DNA of 64,000 nt from an uncultured Bacilli bacterium (GCA_934167465.1 CAKPKR010000002.1:189130-253129); one strand, 5' to 3'; counted from the stretch's first letter, positions 23,721-35,227 are shown. Notes: generated by a model from the sequence alone, not told the origin. Program-made: numbers and translations.

Positions 23721-23751
23721 TTCGGTCACTTTTCGGTCACTTTTCGGTCAC
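23721..23751. repeat. Three 11-bp iterons upstream of the AlbA_2 gene
   Basis: TTCGGTCACTT x 2 followed by TTCGGTCAC, spaced exactly 11 bp, i.e. about one helical turn, so bound proteins would line up on one face. The array is 51 bp before the gene start, in the promoter zone. Confidence 0.7.
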
Positions 23752-23769
23752 TATATATTTTTAAACGAG

Positions 23770-23840
23770 AAAAAACGAACTATTTCTAGTTCGAATAAAT
23801 CGTCAATGGTGCCAGCGACATAGAGGTCTACAACTTTTTT
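23770..23840 (-). repeat. CACCA-hairpin module B
   Basis: Minus strand: GTTGTAGACCTCTATGTCG..GGCACCA, 7 nt, TTTATTCGAAC-8 nt-GTTCG-TTTTTT. It shares 18 of 19 leading bases with module A and the hairpin with C. Located directly after the 177-aa gene, where it can act as its terminator. Confidence 0.55.
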
Positions 23841-23925
23841 CGGCAATAACAATTCATATGAATCAACCTATATAAATTATAAGAAAAAGAAACGGAAATA
23901 CCATTTCTAAAAAATCTAAAAAAAA

Positions 23926-24459
23926 TTACATATGTCTACCAGAAGACATTTCATTATTTATTCCGTATGAATTTTCTATATCATTTTTTAATTGTGAAGC
24001 CTGAGCTAATGTAATTTCTTTTTTTGCAACTTTTTCTCTTAATGTTGATAAAGCAATTTGCTTATCTAATTCTATTTCTTCAGCAGTTTTTTCTCTTCCT
24101 ATTAAATGTGATTCATTTGCGTTTGATGATAAAACACCACCATTAATAACAATAGAACTTGTATCCACACCAAGCATATACTTTAATCGCATTTTGGAAG
24201 CATTTGAAGATTGTAATTGTTCTTGTTGTAATTTTTCTTCCTTAGATAATCTATCAAATTCAATCTTGTATTTTTCTGCTTCAGATCTCATTTGAGCAAT
24301 TTCATCATTGACTTTTATAATTGATTGTTCTAAAACTTCAGAAGCCATCCCTGAATTACCATTTAGCCAATTTTGAACAAATGCTTCTAATTTTGCTTCT
24401 TTTTCATTTGCTTGATCTAACAATTCACAATATCTATCAATATATTCCCATTTACCCAT
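23926..24459 (-). CDS. Helical protein of unknown function
   Basis: 177-aa protein, largely coiled coil (residues 15-95: QANEKEAKLEAFVQNWL..., EIAQMRSEAEKYKIEFDRLSKEEKLQQEQLQ) with a Glu/Lys-rich C-terminal part. GGAGGTTAAAA fixes the ATG at 24459; the 14-codon longer reading is not needed. Not recognised. It follows the broken KilA-N gene and may be a phage- or plasmid-derived passenger. Confidence 0.55.
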   Translation of the reverse strand: MGKWEYIDRYCELLDQANEKEAKLEAFVQNWLNGNSGMASEVLEQSIIKVNDEIAQMRSEAEKYKIEFDRLSKEEKLQQEQLQSSNASKMRLKYMLGVDTSSIVINGGVLSSNANESHLIGREKTAEEIELDKQIALSTLREKVAKKEITLAQASQLKNDIENSYGINNEMSSGRHM

Positions 24460-24503
24460 TTTTAACCTCCTACTATGTACAATTACAGCATATTTTTTCA
24501 TAA

Positions 24504-24987
24504 TTATTTATTTTCTATCAATATTTTATCATTATTAATATTATTTTGCAATAATTCTAGTCCTTTTTCATTCTTATTATTTTTAAGTGCTTCCATTTAA
24601 AATCTTGCTGACTCATTTAATTGAATCAATTTATCAGCTTATTTTATATTCATTCTAATTAATTCAGCACTTATCCAACTTGCAAATTCAAATGCAATAT
24701 CAGGATAGGCAAATGTTCTACCACCATATTTGCCTGATTTAGATATAATTCCTATTGCATTAGTTTCTTTAATCCATTTTGTGAGGACATTTTAAATTTA
24801 TTACTGCCTGCTTCGTTTTTAAAAGTAGCGAATTTGCCCCTTTAAAATTTTTGTTATTCATACTTTCCCATAGTTCTAAATAAGAAATAACTTCTTTATT
24901 TCTCAGCTAATCTCTAATTGAAAGTCTTGGCTCTTCTGCATCAGCATATCTCGCTAAATCAGTAAGCGATATATAATTATCACTCAT
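24504..24987 (-). pseudogene. KilA-N domain protein, degraded
   Basis: Start ATG at 24987: SDNYISLTDLARYADAEEPR, then a stop, then WESMNNKNFKGAN, a frameshift, FKNEAGSNKFKMS.QKWI, NAIGIISKSGKYGGRTFAYP and IAFEFASWISAELI. These segments occur in this order in KilA-N domain proteins (phage and mobile-element DNA-binding proteins). At least two in-frame stops and one or two frameshifts make the copy inactive. Confidence 0.75.
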
Positions 24988-25007
24988 TCTTTCGTTTTAA
25001 ACAGAAA

Positions 25008-25085
25008 AAGAACGAACTATTTCTAGTTCGAATAAATCTTTAATGGTGCCCTAAGGGAAGAAGTAGAACAACTTCGAGAGCAAAA
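25008..25085 (-). repeat. CACCA-hairpin module C
   Basis: Minus strand: GAAGTTGTTCTACTTCTTCCCTTAGGGCACCA (described in parts), 7 nt, TTTATTCGAAC-8 nt-GTTCGTTCTTTTT. Hairpin and spacing as in modules A and B; the leading part has diverged. It lies directly downstream of the Pycsar-like cyclase gene. Confidence 0.5.
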
Positions 25086-25138
25086 GATATAATTAGTAAT
25101 AAACTTAACTAATATCATTATATCAATTTTTTAGGATA

Positions 25139-25873
25139 TTACAAGTTTTCTTTAATCCAATCATCAAAATCAGTATTTATTACATTAGCATAATATGTAG
25201 AAGAATTTATATCATAATCGTATTTTTGAGTAAACCAGTTGCGAGCTTCCGAATTTGATTCTTCTAACTTTTCAATAAAGTTATTATAAGCTAAACTACT
25301 TACTCCAATTATTCCATTACCATCTCGTCCTGCCTTATCTGCAAGTACGCACGCTTCTATTACTGCTTTTCCAATCCATATTCTATCATTTATTCCCGTT
25401 CCTTTTTTACCAGCCTTTATGACTAAGTCTTCACCAACTCCAATACCAATTCCAACATTTATAGTAGGATAACCTTTTTTAGAAAATAATTTATTTAGCA
25501 TATTTATTAGACAATTAATATATGAAGAAAGAGTTAATAATTCCAGTATATCCGATTGATATGGAGTCGAAAACACTCCATAAACGCAATCTCCTCTAAC
25601 TCCAATTTGACGAGCATTGCTGGTACTATTCATAATTGAAATAATTTCAGAAGTAAAACTTCTCAATATTTTTGCTACAACTATATCTTTTTCACCTTCG
25701 ATTAATTTTTTTGAACCAACTATATCAACAAAAATAGAACCAATCCAACTTCTTATGCCATTATCATATGTAAAATCACTATCATCTTTGGGGATATTTT
25801 TGTTTTGTATTTCAGTATTATTATTCAAAATTTCTTCTATTTTCTTTTTTCCTTCTTTGTAATCGTAATACAT
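25139..25873 (-). CDS. Pycsar-type pyrimidine nucleotide cyclase (PycC-like)
   Basis: 244-aa class III nucleotidyl cyclase-like protein. The metal-binding Asp is in FVDIVGSKKL (near residue 48) and the second Asp in RQIGVRGDCVYGVFS (near 95); the GIGIGVGEDLVIKAGKKGTGINDRIWIGKAVIEACVLAD segment resembles the nucleotide-binding strand and helix of Pycsar cyclases, which make cCMP or cUMP on phage infection. The gene is directly behind a small multi-helix membrane protein of DUF5706 type, the usual Pycsar effector. An AAGGAG precedes the ATG. The pairing supports a defence role; base specificity cannot be read from sequence. Confidence 0.72.
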   Translation of the reverse strand: MYYDYKEGKKKIEEILNNNTEIQNKNIPKDDSDFTYDNGIRSWIGSIFVDIVGSKKLIEGEKDIVVAKILRSFTSEIISIMNSTSNARQIGVRGDCVYGVFSTPYQSDILELLTLSSYINCLINMLNKLFSKKGYPTINVGIGIGVGEDLVIKAGKKGTGINDRIWIGKAVIEACVLADKAGRDGNGIIGVSSLAYNNFIEKLEESNSEARNWFTQKYDYDINSSTYYANVINTDFDDWIKENL

Positions 25874-25886
25874 ATTATCTAACTCC

Positions 25887-26432
25887 TTATAAATATACTA
25901 AAATTCCTATACAATACAGAATTAACATACTAACAAATCCTCCTAAAAAATATTTTATACCTTTAGAAAAATTTACAAATTTTTCATTACATATTATTGA
26001 ATTTTGATAAACTTGATTTAATAAATCATCAAGAATATCCTCTTCTGTACTTTTTAATAAACCCTCTTTATATTCATTAAAACTAAAATAGCTAGCTATA
26101 CTACCAAAAAACATATATGATTTTGTTCTATAAGTTTTCATTTTTAATGTAGGAATTAGAACCTTTATTAAAGTATATAACCCAAAAATACAAACACATA
26201 TTGATCCTAAAAAGAAAATCAAATAAAGAATATCACTAAAATTAATATTTAGAAAAATCTCTTTCATAATTTTTACAGTCCGTGATAATACATTTCCATT
26301 TGTGAAAATAATTGTTAATAGAATACCTACAAGACCTAAAATAATAGCTGCTTTATTGTCTGAATTATTAATCCATTGATTAATTATATCTAAATTTTTA
26401 TATAAATCTTCTTTTGTAATTTTATTTTTCAT
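25887..26432 (-). CDS. Pycsar membrane effector (PycTM / DUF5706-like)
   Basis: 181-aa membrane protein. The segment LDIINQWINNSDNKAAIILGLVGILLTIIF carries the D-KA motif at the start of the first helix that marks DUF5706 effectors; further helices lie near 60-90 and at the C-terminus (YFLGGFVSMLILYCIGILVYL). Known PycTM effectors bind the cyclic pyrimidine signal and damage the membrane. TGGAGGAAAT sets the ATG at 26432. It is 13 bp upstream of the cyclase gene, so one transcript encodes both. Confidence 0.68.
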   Translation of the reverse strand: MKNKITKEDLYKNLDIINQWINNSDNKAAIILGLVGILLTIIFTNGNVLSRTVKIMKEIFLNINFSDILYLIFFLGSICVCIFGLYTLIKVLIPTLKMKTYRTKSYMFFGSIASYFSFNEYKEGLLKSTEEDILDDLLNQVYQNSIICNEKFVNFSKGIKYFLGGFVSMLILYCIGILVYL

Positions 26433-26552
26433 ATTTCCTCCATTAAAAAACAGTATAATCATAATGCTATACTGAAATTCGTTTTAATTATATCACATTA
26501 GAAAATATTTTTAAATGACTTTAAGCATTTTTGTATTAAATAGACAACATAA

Positions 26553-27308
26553 TTATTTTAACAATATCCCACCATTTACGTTAACATTTTCACCATTAAT
26601 ATAATCTGCTTTATCACTTAATAGGAATAAAACTAAATTAGCTGTATCTTCTGTTTTTCCAAGTCTTTTACTAGGATTTTTTTCAGCAGTTGATTTAATT
26701 TCATCTTCTGTATAACTTTTCATTCCAAGAGGAGTAAGGGTTAAAGATGGACTAACTGTATTTACTCTTATATTATATTTTGCAAGTTCTAAAGCACAAC
26801 ATTGTGTAAGCATAATAGTTGCTGCTTCACAAGTACAATAAGCTACTGAATCCTCCATAGGTCTTGTTCCAAGTCTTGAAGCAATATTTATAACTCTTGG
26901 GGTATCAGATTTTTTCATTAATGGAATTGCATTTTTTATACATTGCCATCTTGCAACAACATTTACATCTAATTCATGTCTATATTCTTCAACTGTTAAA
27001 TCTTCAATAGATAGTATCTTATCATAAGCAGCACAATTTACTAAACCATCTAACTTATCATATTTTTTAGTAATTTCATCAAACATCATGTTAACATCAT
27101 TCTCATTTGATAAATTTGCTTTAATTAGTAAAATATTTTCCTTATAATTAGAAAGTTCTTGCATAGTTTCTTCTGCCATTTTTTCATTATGTCCATAAGT
27201 AATTATGACATTTGCTTGATTTTCTAATAGTTGTTTAGCAATTTGTCTTCCTATTCCAGATGTTGATCCAGTTACAAGCACCACTTTGTCTTTAAAGTCT
27301 ATATTCAC
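26553..27308 (-). CDS. SDR-family oxidoreductase-like protein with altered active site
   Basis: 251-aa short-chain dehydrogenase/reductase, FabG-like: TGSTSGIG cofactor loop (residues 14-21), NCAA (near 91), catalytic Ser in INIASRLG. The catalytic tetrad Tyr is present (VAYCTCEAA) but the YxxxK Lys is replaced by Glu, so ordinary reductase chemistry is doubtful unless this is a sequence error. The C-terminus (YINGENVNVNGG) is standard. The start is a GTG with GGAGGTAATGAA upstream. A 30-bp perfect palindrome lies just before its promoter. It is a passenger of the island or a chromosomal gene trapped in it. Confidence 0.75.
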   Translation of the reverse strand: MNIDFKDKVVLVTGSTSGIGRQIAKQLLENQANVIITYGHNEKMAEETMQELSNYKENILLIKANLSNENDVNMMFDEITKKYDKLDGLVNCAAYDKILSIEDLTVEEYRHELDVNVVARWQCIKNAIPLMKKSDTPRVINIASRLGTRPMEDSVAYCTCEAATIMLTQCCALELAKYNIRVNTVSPSLTLTPLGMKSYTEDEIKSTAEKNPSKRLGKTEDTANLVLFLLSDKADYINGENVNVNGGILLK

Positions 27309-27365
27309 TTCATTACCTCCATTTCTACTTAATTATACTATATTTTAGATGTTATTTGAATATAT

Positions 27366-27395
27366 GTAAGTAAATATTTGAAAATATTTACTTAC
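27366..27395. promoter_or_regulatory. 30-bp perfect palindrome upstream of the SDR promoter
   Basis: GTAAGTAAATATTT-GA-AAATATTTACTTAC, 14-bp arms. On the minus strand it lies just upstream of a promoter (TTCAAA-17-TATAAT) for the SDR gene. Likely a dimeric regulator site. Confidence 0.5.
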
Positions 27396-27430
27396 CACAC
27401 GTTCATTGATGATGTCAATGTACAAGTGTG
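27396..27430 (-). terminator. Imperfect inverted repeat after the MobV gene
   Basis: CACAC..TTCATTGATG-AT-GTCAATG..AAGTGTG, next to the palindrome and 42 bp after the relaxase stop. It could be a terminator, element end or part of an oriT. Confidence 0.35.
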
Positions 27431-27471
27431 TTTCTAAATTATCAAAAATTTAGTATAAGCAAAGAATACAA

Positions 27472-30631
<3,160 letters not shown>

Positions 30632-30646
30632 CTAGTTTAAAAACAT

Positions 30647-30913
30647 TTAATTGTTTTTAATATGAACTTCCATATCTTTTAATTTAATACATTTAGAATA
30701 ATCATTTACAAAAACTTTATCACTTCCATTAAATATTAAATAATTATTCCCTTTGATTGTTATAATATGTGGACTTACATAAGCAATATTACTTCCTTTA
30801 ATATTGATAATGCTTCCTTGTTTAATAGTATATTTACAGCAAGCAAATCTACATATCATATCAATTCTTTTTAAAACTTCCTTTTCAACTTCTAATATTT
30901 TTACTTCCTTCAT
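30647..30913 (-). CDS. Small protein upstream of the recombinase, YabP-like fold possible
   Basis: 88-aa protein starting MKEVKILEVEKEV after GAGGAGTTTT. The central part (GSIINIKGSNIAYVSPHIITIKGNNYLIFNGSDKVFVNDYSKCIKL) is a repeated beta pattern loosely like YabP/YqfC proteins. The first gene of the mobilizable element after ssrA. Function unknown; a regulator or recombination accessory is possible. Confidence 0.5.
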   Translation of the reverse strand: MKEVKILEVEKEVLKRIDMICRFACCKYTIKQGSIINIKGSNIAYVSPHIITIKGNNYLIFNGSDKVFVNDYSKCIKLKDMEVHIKNN

Positions 30914-30941
30914 AAAACTCCTCACTTTCTTCATAATAACA

Positions 30942-30996
30942 AAAAAACTAGACGGTACTTCTAGTTAATATTTATTACTACTCGAAAAGTTCGAGT
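30942..30996 (-). terminator. Hairpins and terminator downstream of ssrA
   Basis: Minus strand: CTCGAACTTTTCGAG (30981-30995) and then ACTAGA...TCTAGT followed by seven T (30942-30967). They end ssrA transcription before the element genes. Confidence 0.6.
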
Positions 30997-31000
30997 TTCC

Positions 31001-31013
31001 TATCAATCTGGTG
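31001..31013. repeat. 13-bp direct repeat at ssrA 3' end (candidate att site)
   Basis: TATCAATCTGGTG, covering the terminal CACCA of ssrA, is repeated exactly at 22300-22312 in module A, 8.7 kb away. It is consistent with attL/attR of an island, although short and not proven. Confidence 0.45.
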
Positions 31014-31386
31014 GAGCTGAGGAGAATCGAACTCCTGTCCAAATACACTCTATTATAAACATCTACAAGGTTAGTTGATTAATATATTTCCTAAAAAGAT
31101 AAGTAACCAACAACAATCTTTTTAGTAATCCTTTATTATTCATTATTATTTAAAGGAATCATAATAATATATCCTGCTAAATCGAACCCTCTAATATCTC
31201 CACAGGAAAGAAATAAAAGAAAGTTGTATTACTCTAAATTAATTAGGCAAAGGCAACAGCATTGCTTTTGAATACTGAAGCTAATACATTTTTAACATTT
31301 TTTGCATTTATTTTTTTGTGAGTTTAAAGTACTCCTACTCCCTGCAGTTCATAACGAAATATATCTGTCGAAACCTGAACAGCCCC
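31009..31386 (-). ncRNA. ssrA: tmRNA (transfer-messenger RNA)
   Basis: 378-nt tmRNA that rescues stalled ribosomes and tags the nascent chain. The 5' end GGGGCTGTTCAGGTTTCGACAG and 3' end GGAGTTCGATTCTCC...CAGCTCCACCA form the tRNA-like domain: acceptor GGGGCTG pairs with CAGCTCC and CCA is encoded. The tag frame runs 31305 to 31243: resume codon GCA, tag AKNVKNVLASVFKSNAVAFA, stop TAA. smpB and rnr lie upstream, as in Bacillus. Mobile DNA lies directly at the 3' end. Confidence 0.95.
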
Positions 31387-31400
31387 TTTTTATAGTTAAT

Positions 31401-31429
31401 ATTATAGCATTATACCTAAAAATATTCAA
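31401..31429 (-). promoter_or_regulatory. ssrA promoter
   Basis: Minus strand TTGAAT (31424-31429), 17-bp spacer, TATAAT (31401-31406), 15 bp before the tmRNA 5' end. Confidence 0.8.
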
Positions 31430-31432
31430 GAA

Positions 31433-31456
31433 AAAAACAACCAAAGTTGTTAATTA
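31433..31456 (-). terminator. Terminator of the 393-aa gene
   Basis: Minus strand AACAACTTTGGTTGTTTTTTT, at the gene end and just before the ssrA promoter. Confidence 0.65.
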
Positions 31457-32631
31457 ATATTTTTATCATATTCTGTATCAGTTACATCATATTTTTTACG
31501 ATTTTTAAAGAATTCTAATACCTTAGTTGAAACAAAACCTATAGCAGCTAGAATTAAAAAATAAGCTAATCCCCAAACATCAAAAGTTGGAGCAGATTCA
31601 GTTAACAATCCTAATACAGAAGCACCCGCACTCATTGATGCAACTACAGTTAAACTATTAACAGAACTATCAGTAACATCCGCCTTAACACTACTAAATA
31701 ATGTTTTTGCCGAATTCAAATATGTTTGAGTCATATCCCACAAATATTGAATATAACTTAAAGTATCCCTTAAAGTTTCATATCTATAACCAGAAATTGC
31801 TAAAAATTCAGTTAGTTTTGAATCGGATTTAGCAATTTTTTCTCTAGTAGAAATATAAGTACTCATTTGATTAATTCTACCATCAATTAAATTAACAGTT
31901 TTTGAATATCCTTCTAATTTAGTCATAAAAGTGACAATTTCAGAGCCTTTAACTTTCGCTTGTTCTTTTACTTTATCTATTTTTTCCCAAATAATTCTAT
32001 GCATATTTAAATATCTATGCAATTGACCTTTAAATTCACGAATAAATATTTGTGATTCAATATACTTTTCGATATCAGCTAAATTTTCTTCTTTATTATT
32101 GATAAAATAATACTTATCTCCTCTTATAACATCATAACTTTTACAATTAAATTCGAAATATTTTTGAGAATCTTTTATAGATAAAGCTTTTAAAATTTCA
32201 TCTCTCGAACCATTTTCACAAACTATAAAATAAGGATAAATTGTCTCAATATGAGCTAATTCTTTAGGAACGGGAGCGCCTAAACTGAACAAATAACTAA
32301 AAGCTGGTGATAATTTATTTTCATAATAATCTTGTACTTTACTAATATCTGTAAACAAAGTTTCTTGACTACAATTAGTATTATTTACTGTAATTAAACC
32401 ATCTTCAAATATTTTTACCTTAATATTCAAAGCAGTAGTAAATGAAATGTATTCTTCACCATCTACACCATATTCAATATTGCCAATTTCTAATCCTTTA
32501 TGAAATTCATTTAGTTTTTCCTGATCTAAATTTAATTGACTTTTACATTCCCTCAAAAAATCATAAATTTCAGTTAATTGTAACATTGTTCTTTGAAACC
32601 AACCACCTATATAAACATTACTTATTTTCAT
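31450..32631 (-). CDS. Unknown protein with coiled coil and two C-terminal membrane helices
   Basis: 393-aa protein. Soluble N-terminal two thirds, a long helical stretch (residues 200-310) and two hydrophobic segments near 320-345 and 350-372 followed by a basic tail (FFKNRKKYD). The layout recalls CorA-like channels, but the GMN motif between the helices is absent (ESAPTFDVWG instead). GGAGGTGCTTT precedes the ATG. It is the last gene of a block inserted between smpB and ssrA. Defence or transport roles are possible; none is shown. Confidence 0.55.
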   Translation of the reverse strand: MKISNVYIGGWFQRTMLQLTEIYDFLRECKSQLNLDQEKLNEFHKGLEIGNIEYGVDGEEYISFTTALNIKVKIFEDGLITVNNTNCSQETLFTDISKVQDYYENKLSPAFSYLFSLGAPVPKELAHIETIYPYFIVCENGSRDEILKALSIKDSQKYFEFNCKSYDVIRGDKYYFINNKEENLADIEKYIESQIFIREFKGQLHRYLNMHRIIWEKIDKVKEQAKVKGSEIVTFMTKLEGYSKTVNLIDGRINQMSTYISTREKIAKSDSKLTEFLAISGYRYETLRDTLSYIQYLWDMTQTYLNSAKTLFSSVKADVTDSSVNSLTVVASMSAGASVLGLLTESAPTFDVWGLAYFLILAAIGFVSTKVLEFFKNRKKYDVTDTEYDKNIN

Positions 32632-32641
32632 AAAGCACCTC

Positions 32642-33082
32642 CTAGTCTACTTTCTTTGAAAAAAATGGAGCATCTTCTATAATAAATCCATAATCTTTAT
32701 AACAAGCATGAGCAGCTGTTCTAAAATTTTTACTCCATAATTCCATACATACACAATTTTTTTCTTTACAAATTTCTTCAGTATATTTTAACATTTTAGT
32801 TGCTAATCTATGACGTCTATATTCTGGTTTAACACAAACATGATTTAAAATAGCGTATGTATTCATATGTTCATAAATTGTTGGTATAATTGTAATTTTT
32901 AAATGAGCAACTATCTCACCATTCATTTCTCCTAATACATATATTTGATTTGGATCATTCTTAGTTTTTTCATAAATATTTTTTGCATATTCTATACTTG
33001 TATTTTCATCAAAACAAAGATTACACAAATCGATAACTTTACATAAGTCATCTTCATTCATAATTCTAAATTTTATTTCCAT
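32642..33082 (-). CDS. GNAT N-acetyltransferase
   Basis: 146-aa GNAT enzyme. The acetyl-CoA-binding motif A is AILNHVCVKPEYRRHRLATKMLKYTEEICKEKNC (RRHRLA in place of Q/RxxGxG/A), preceded by a beta strand with GEIVAHLKITI. C-terminal MELWSKNFRTAAHACYKDYGFI is motif B. Substrate unknown. It lies 10 bp before the 393-aa gene. Confidence 0.82.
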   Translation of the reverse strand: MEIKFRIMNEDDLCKVIDLCNLCFDENTSIEYAKNIYEKTKNDPNQIYVLGEMNGEIVAHLKITIIPTIYEHMNTYAILNHVCVKPEYRRHRLATKMLKYTEEICKEKNCVCMELWSKNFRTAAHACYKDYGFIIEDAPFFSKKVD

Positions 33083-33162
33083 AAGTACCTCCTACTATTT
33101 AAATTATAACAAATAAAAATGTAGTTAGAAATAACATTATTAGTGACTTTACACAATTTAAC

Positions 33163-33190
33163 AAAAAAAGAAAAGTTTTACTTTTCTTTA
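33163..33190 (-). terminator. Terminator of the ABC transporter gene
   Basis: Minus strand GAAAAGTAAAACTTTTCTTTTTTTG at the gene end. Confidence 0.65.
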
Positions 33191-34821
33191 ATACTTTTTA
33201 TAGTATTTCTTTCCATTGTGATTACCTTATCAGCAAAATCTATCATATCATTGGACCTAGATATAATTAAAATTGTATGATTTGATTTCAATTGATTTAA
33301 TAAATGAAGAATCGTTTCTTTATTGTCATCATCTAATGTATCAATTATCTCATCAAACAGCATAATTTCTGGATTCTTTACTAATACTCTTGCTATTCCT
33401 AGCATTTGTCTTAATTCAGTATTAACTTCCCTTGCATTAATTGAAGTTTCATACCCCTTTGGTAAATTAGAAATAATTTCATCGATTTTCATTGCCTTAC
33501 ATACTGTATAAATAGAAAATTCATCATTTTCAACTAACCTTAAATTATCAATAATTGACATATTAAAGAAAGTTGGAGTTTTTCTTGCTAAAGCAATTAA
33601 ATTGTAATATAAATTTTGATCAATATCACTAATATCAATATTATTTATTTTTATTGTTCCTTCATGTTGCCTATTAATTCGCATTAACAAATCAAATATT
33701 CCTGATTTACCACTACCAATTTTACCAGTAATAGTAGTAATTGAATTAGGATTTATATCAAATGAAACTTTTTTCAGAATTGGGTCTTGTCTATTGCCAT
33801 ATAATATGTCTTTAAATTCTATTTTACCATTTAAATCATTTATTTCTTTAACTTTATAAACTTTATCTTGTTCTGAATACTCAAAAATTTTATTAATTCT
33901 TTTTATAGAAACTTTAAAATTTCGATATTCAACATTCATTGTACATATTTCTGTGAAATTTTCCACCATTTTTTGATAATAATTATAAATCAGAATAATT
34001 GAACCAATTTGAAATTTACCTGTTGATATTAAATATACTCCATATATTAGTAAAGCATATCTAACGAATTCAATTAACCCCAATATAAAATAGTTACCAC
34101 CTTGGTAATAAATATTGTAATTTTTATTTTGAAGTAAATAATCATCATTAGATTCAACTACACGATCTTTTACTTTATCTAATATGTGTAAACTTTTTAT
34201 TTCTTTCATTCCCATAAAAGTATCATTAACAGTCGATATATAGTTATCAAGAGTAATTTTACGATTCAAATTATAATGCTCTGTTTTTGGACCCCTAAAT
34301 AAATTTATCAAAATACATATGATTGAAACTAAAATTGAAGCTATAAATATATATTTATCAAGCATAAAGAAATATCCATAAATAACTAAAAATTCTAAAA
34401 TTTTAACTATTCTAATAATACCTGTATCAATAAAATCAACTATAATTGCTAAATCAGTATTTAGCATATTAGAATATTCACCTAAACTAAATCTCGATAA
34501 ACTATATGCTGAATTAGAACTAGTAGATTTAATAATTTCCCAATTGTAACTCCTATATAATTTGTCGTATAATTTGTAATATGCAAAATTATTTATATGT
34601 TGTGTAAAGTAATAGAATAAAGTAACAAACAAAGTAAGTAGCAAAAATCCAACAGAAACTTTATATTTTCCTAACGATATATTATCAATAGCTACACTAT
34701 AAAGAATTGGAATTATTAATAATGCACCTCTAAACAAAACAGAGGTAATTATCTTTAAAAATATCTCCTTTTTATTTTCTTTAACTATATCTTTTGTAAC
34801 AGTAATTGCATCTCTTTTCAT
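33178..34821 (-). CDS. ABC exporter-type half-transporter with degenerate ATPase
   Basis: 547-aa fused permease-ATPase. Six-helix membrane domain in residues 1-290, then the nucleotide-binding domain with Walker A GKIGSGKSG (near 360) and Walker B IMLFDEIIDTLD. The ABC signature is eroded (VNTELRQMLGIARV instead of LSGGQ) and the H-loop His is replaced (ILIISRSND). Such half-transporters pair with a normal partner; none is nearby. Possibly a peptide exporter. Part of the block between smpB and ssrA, 10 bp after the small GNAT-like gene. Confidence 0.78.
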   Translation of the reverse strand: MKRDAITVTKDIVKENKKEIFLKIITSVLFRGALLIIPILYSVAIDNISLGKYKVSVGFLLLTLFVTLFYYFTQHINNFAYYKLYDKLYRSYNWEIIKSTSSNSAYSLSRFSLGEYSNMLNTDLAIIVDFIDTGIIRIVKILEFLVIYGYFFMLDKYIFIASILVSIICILINLFRGPKTEHYNLNRKITLDNYISTVNDTFMGMKEIKSLHILDKVKDRVVESNDDYLLQNKNYNIYYQGGNYFILGLIEFVRYALLIYGVYLISTGKFQIGSIILIYNYYQKMVENFTEICTMNVEYRNFKVSIKRINKIFEYSEQDKVYKVKEINDLNGKIEFKDILYGNRQDPILKKVSFDINPNSITTITGKIGSGKSGIFDLLMRINRQHEGTIKINNIDISDIDQNLYYNLIALARKTPTFFNMSIIDNLRLVENDEFSIYTVCKAMKIDEIISNLPKGYETSINAREVNTELRQMLGIARVLVKNPEIMLFDEIIDTLDDDNKETILHLLNQLKSNHTILIISRSNDMIDFADKVITMERNTIKSIKEK

Positions 34822-34831
34822 TTAACACCAA

Positions 34832-35218
34832 CTATCTTTTTATACTTTTTACATATGCATTAAAATTATGCATTTCAGTTTCTTCCATTAAGTTATAATC
34901 TATAAAGTATGAATGTTCATCAGCAATCTTAGTTGAAGATTTATTATCATATCTGATCATTAAAATAATTCTTTCAAATTCAGAATTATTAATTATGTAT
35001 TTTTCGATTATTTTATAGAAATAATTACCAATCCCTTTTTTTTGATATTTTTTAATTAATTCGTAATCTAATAAAACTGTTTTTAAATCATATACACTTA
35101 ATCTAAAATATCCTATTATTTTATTATTTATCGAAACTATATATGAATTTTTATCAAAAGATAATTCACAATCACTAAAATCATAATTTTCATCTTTATA
35201 GATTTTTATAGAACTCAT
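34832..35218 (-). CDS. GNAT-like acetyltransferase, small
   Basis: 128-aa protein with the acetyltransferase core: IIGYFRLSVYDLKTVLLDYELIKKYQKKGIGNYFYKIIEKYI (QKKGIGN is the acetyl-CoA loop). The C-terminal motif B is weak. It is the first gene of the inserted block after smpB. Substrate unknown. Confidence 0.65.
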   Translation of the reverse strand: MSSIKIYKDENYDFSDCELSFDKNSYIVSINNKIIGYFRLSVYDLKTVLLDYELIKKYQKKGIGNYFYKIIEKYIINNSEFERIILMIRYDNKSSTKIADEHSYFIDYNLMEETEMHNFNAYVKSIKR

Positions 35219-35227
35219 AAAATACCT

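Noticed and set aside
22270..25085. Spaced repeats with hairpins, possible CRISPR array
   Set aside because: Only three copies, over 1 kb apart, with genes between and diverged sequence; no cas genes.
31450..32631. CorA magnesium channel
   Set aside because: Two terminal helices fit, but the GMN motif is absent and the soluble part is not similar.
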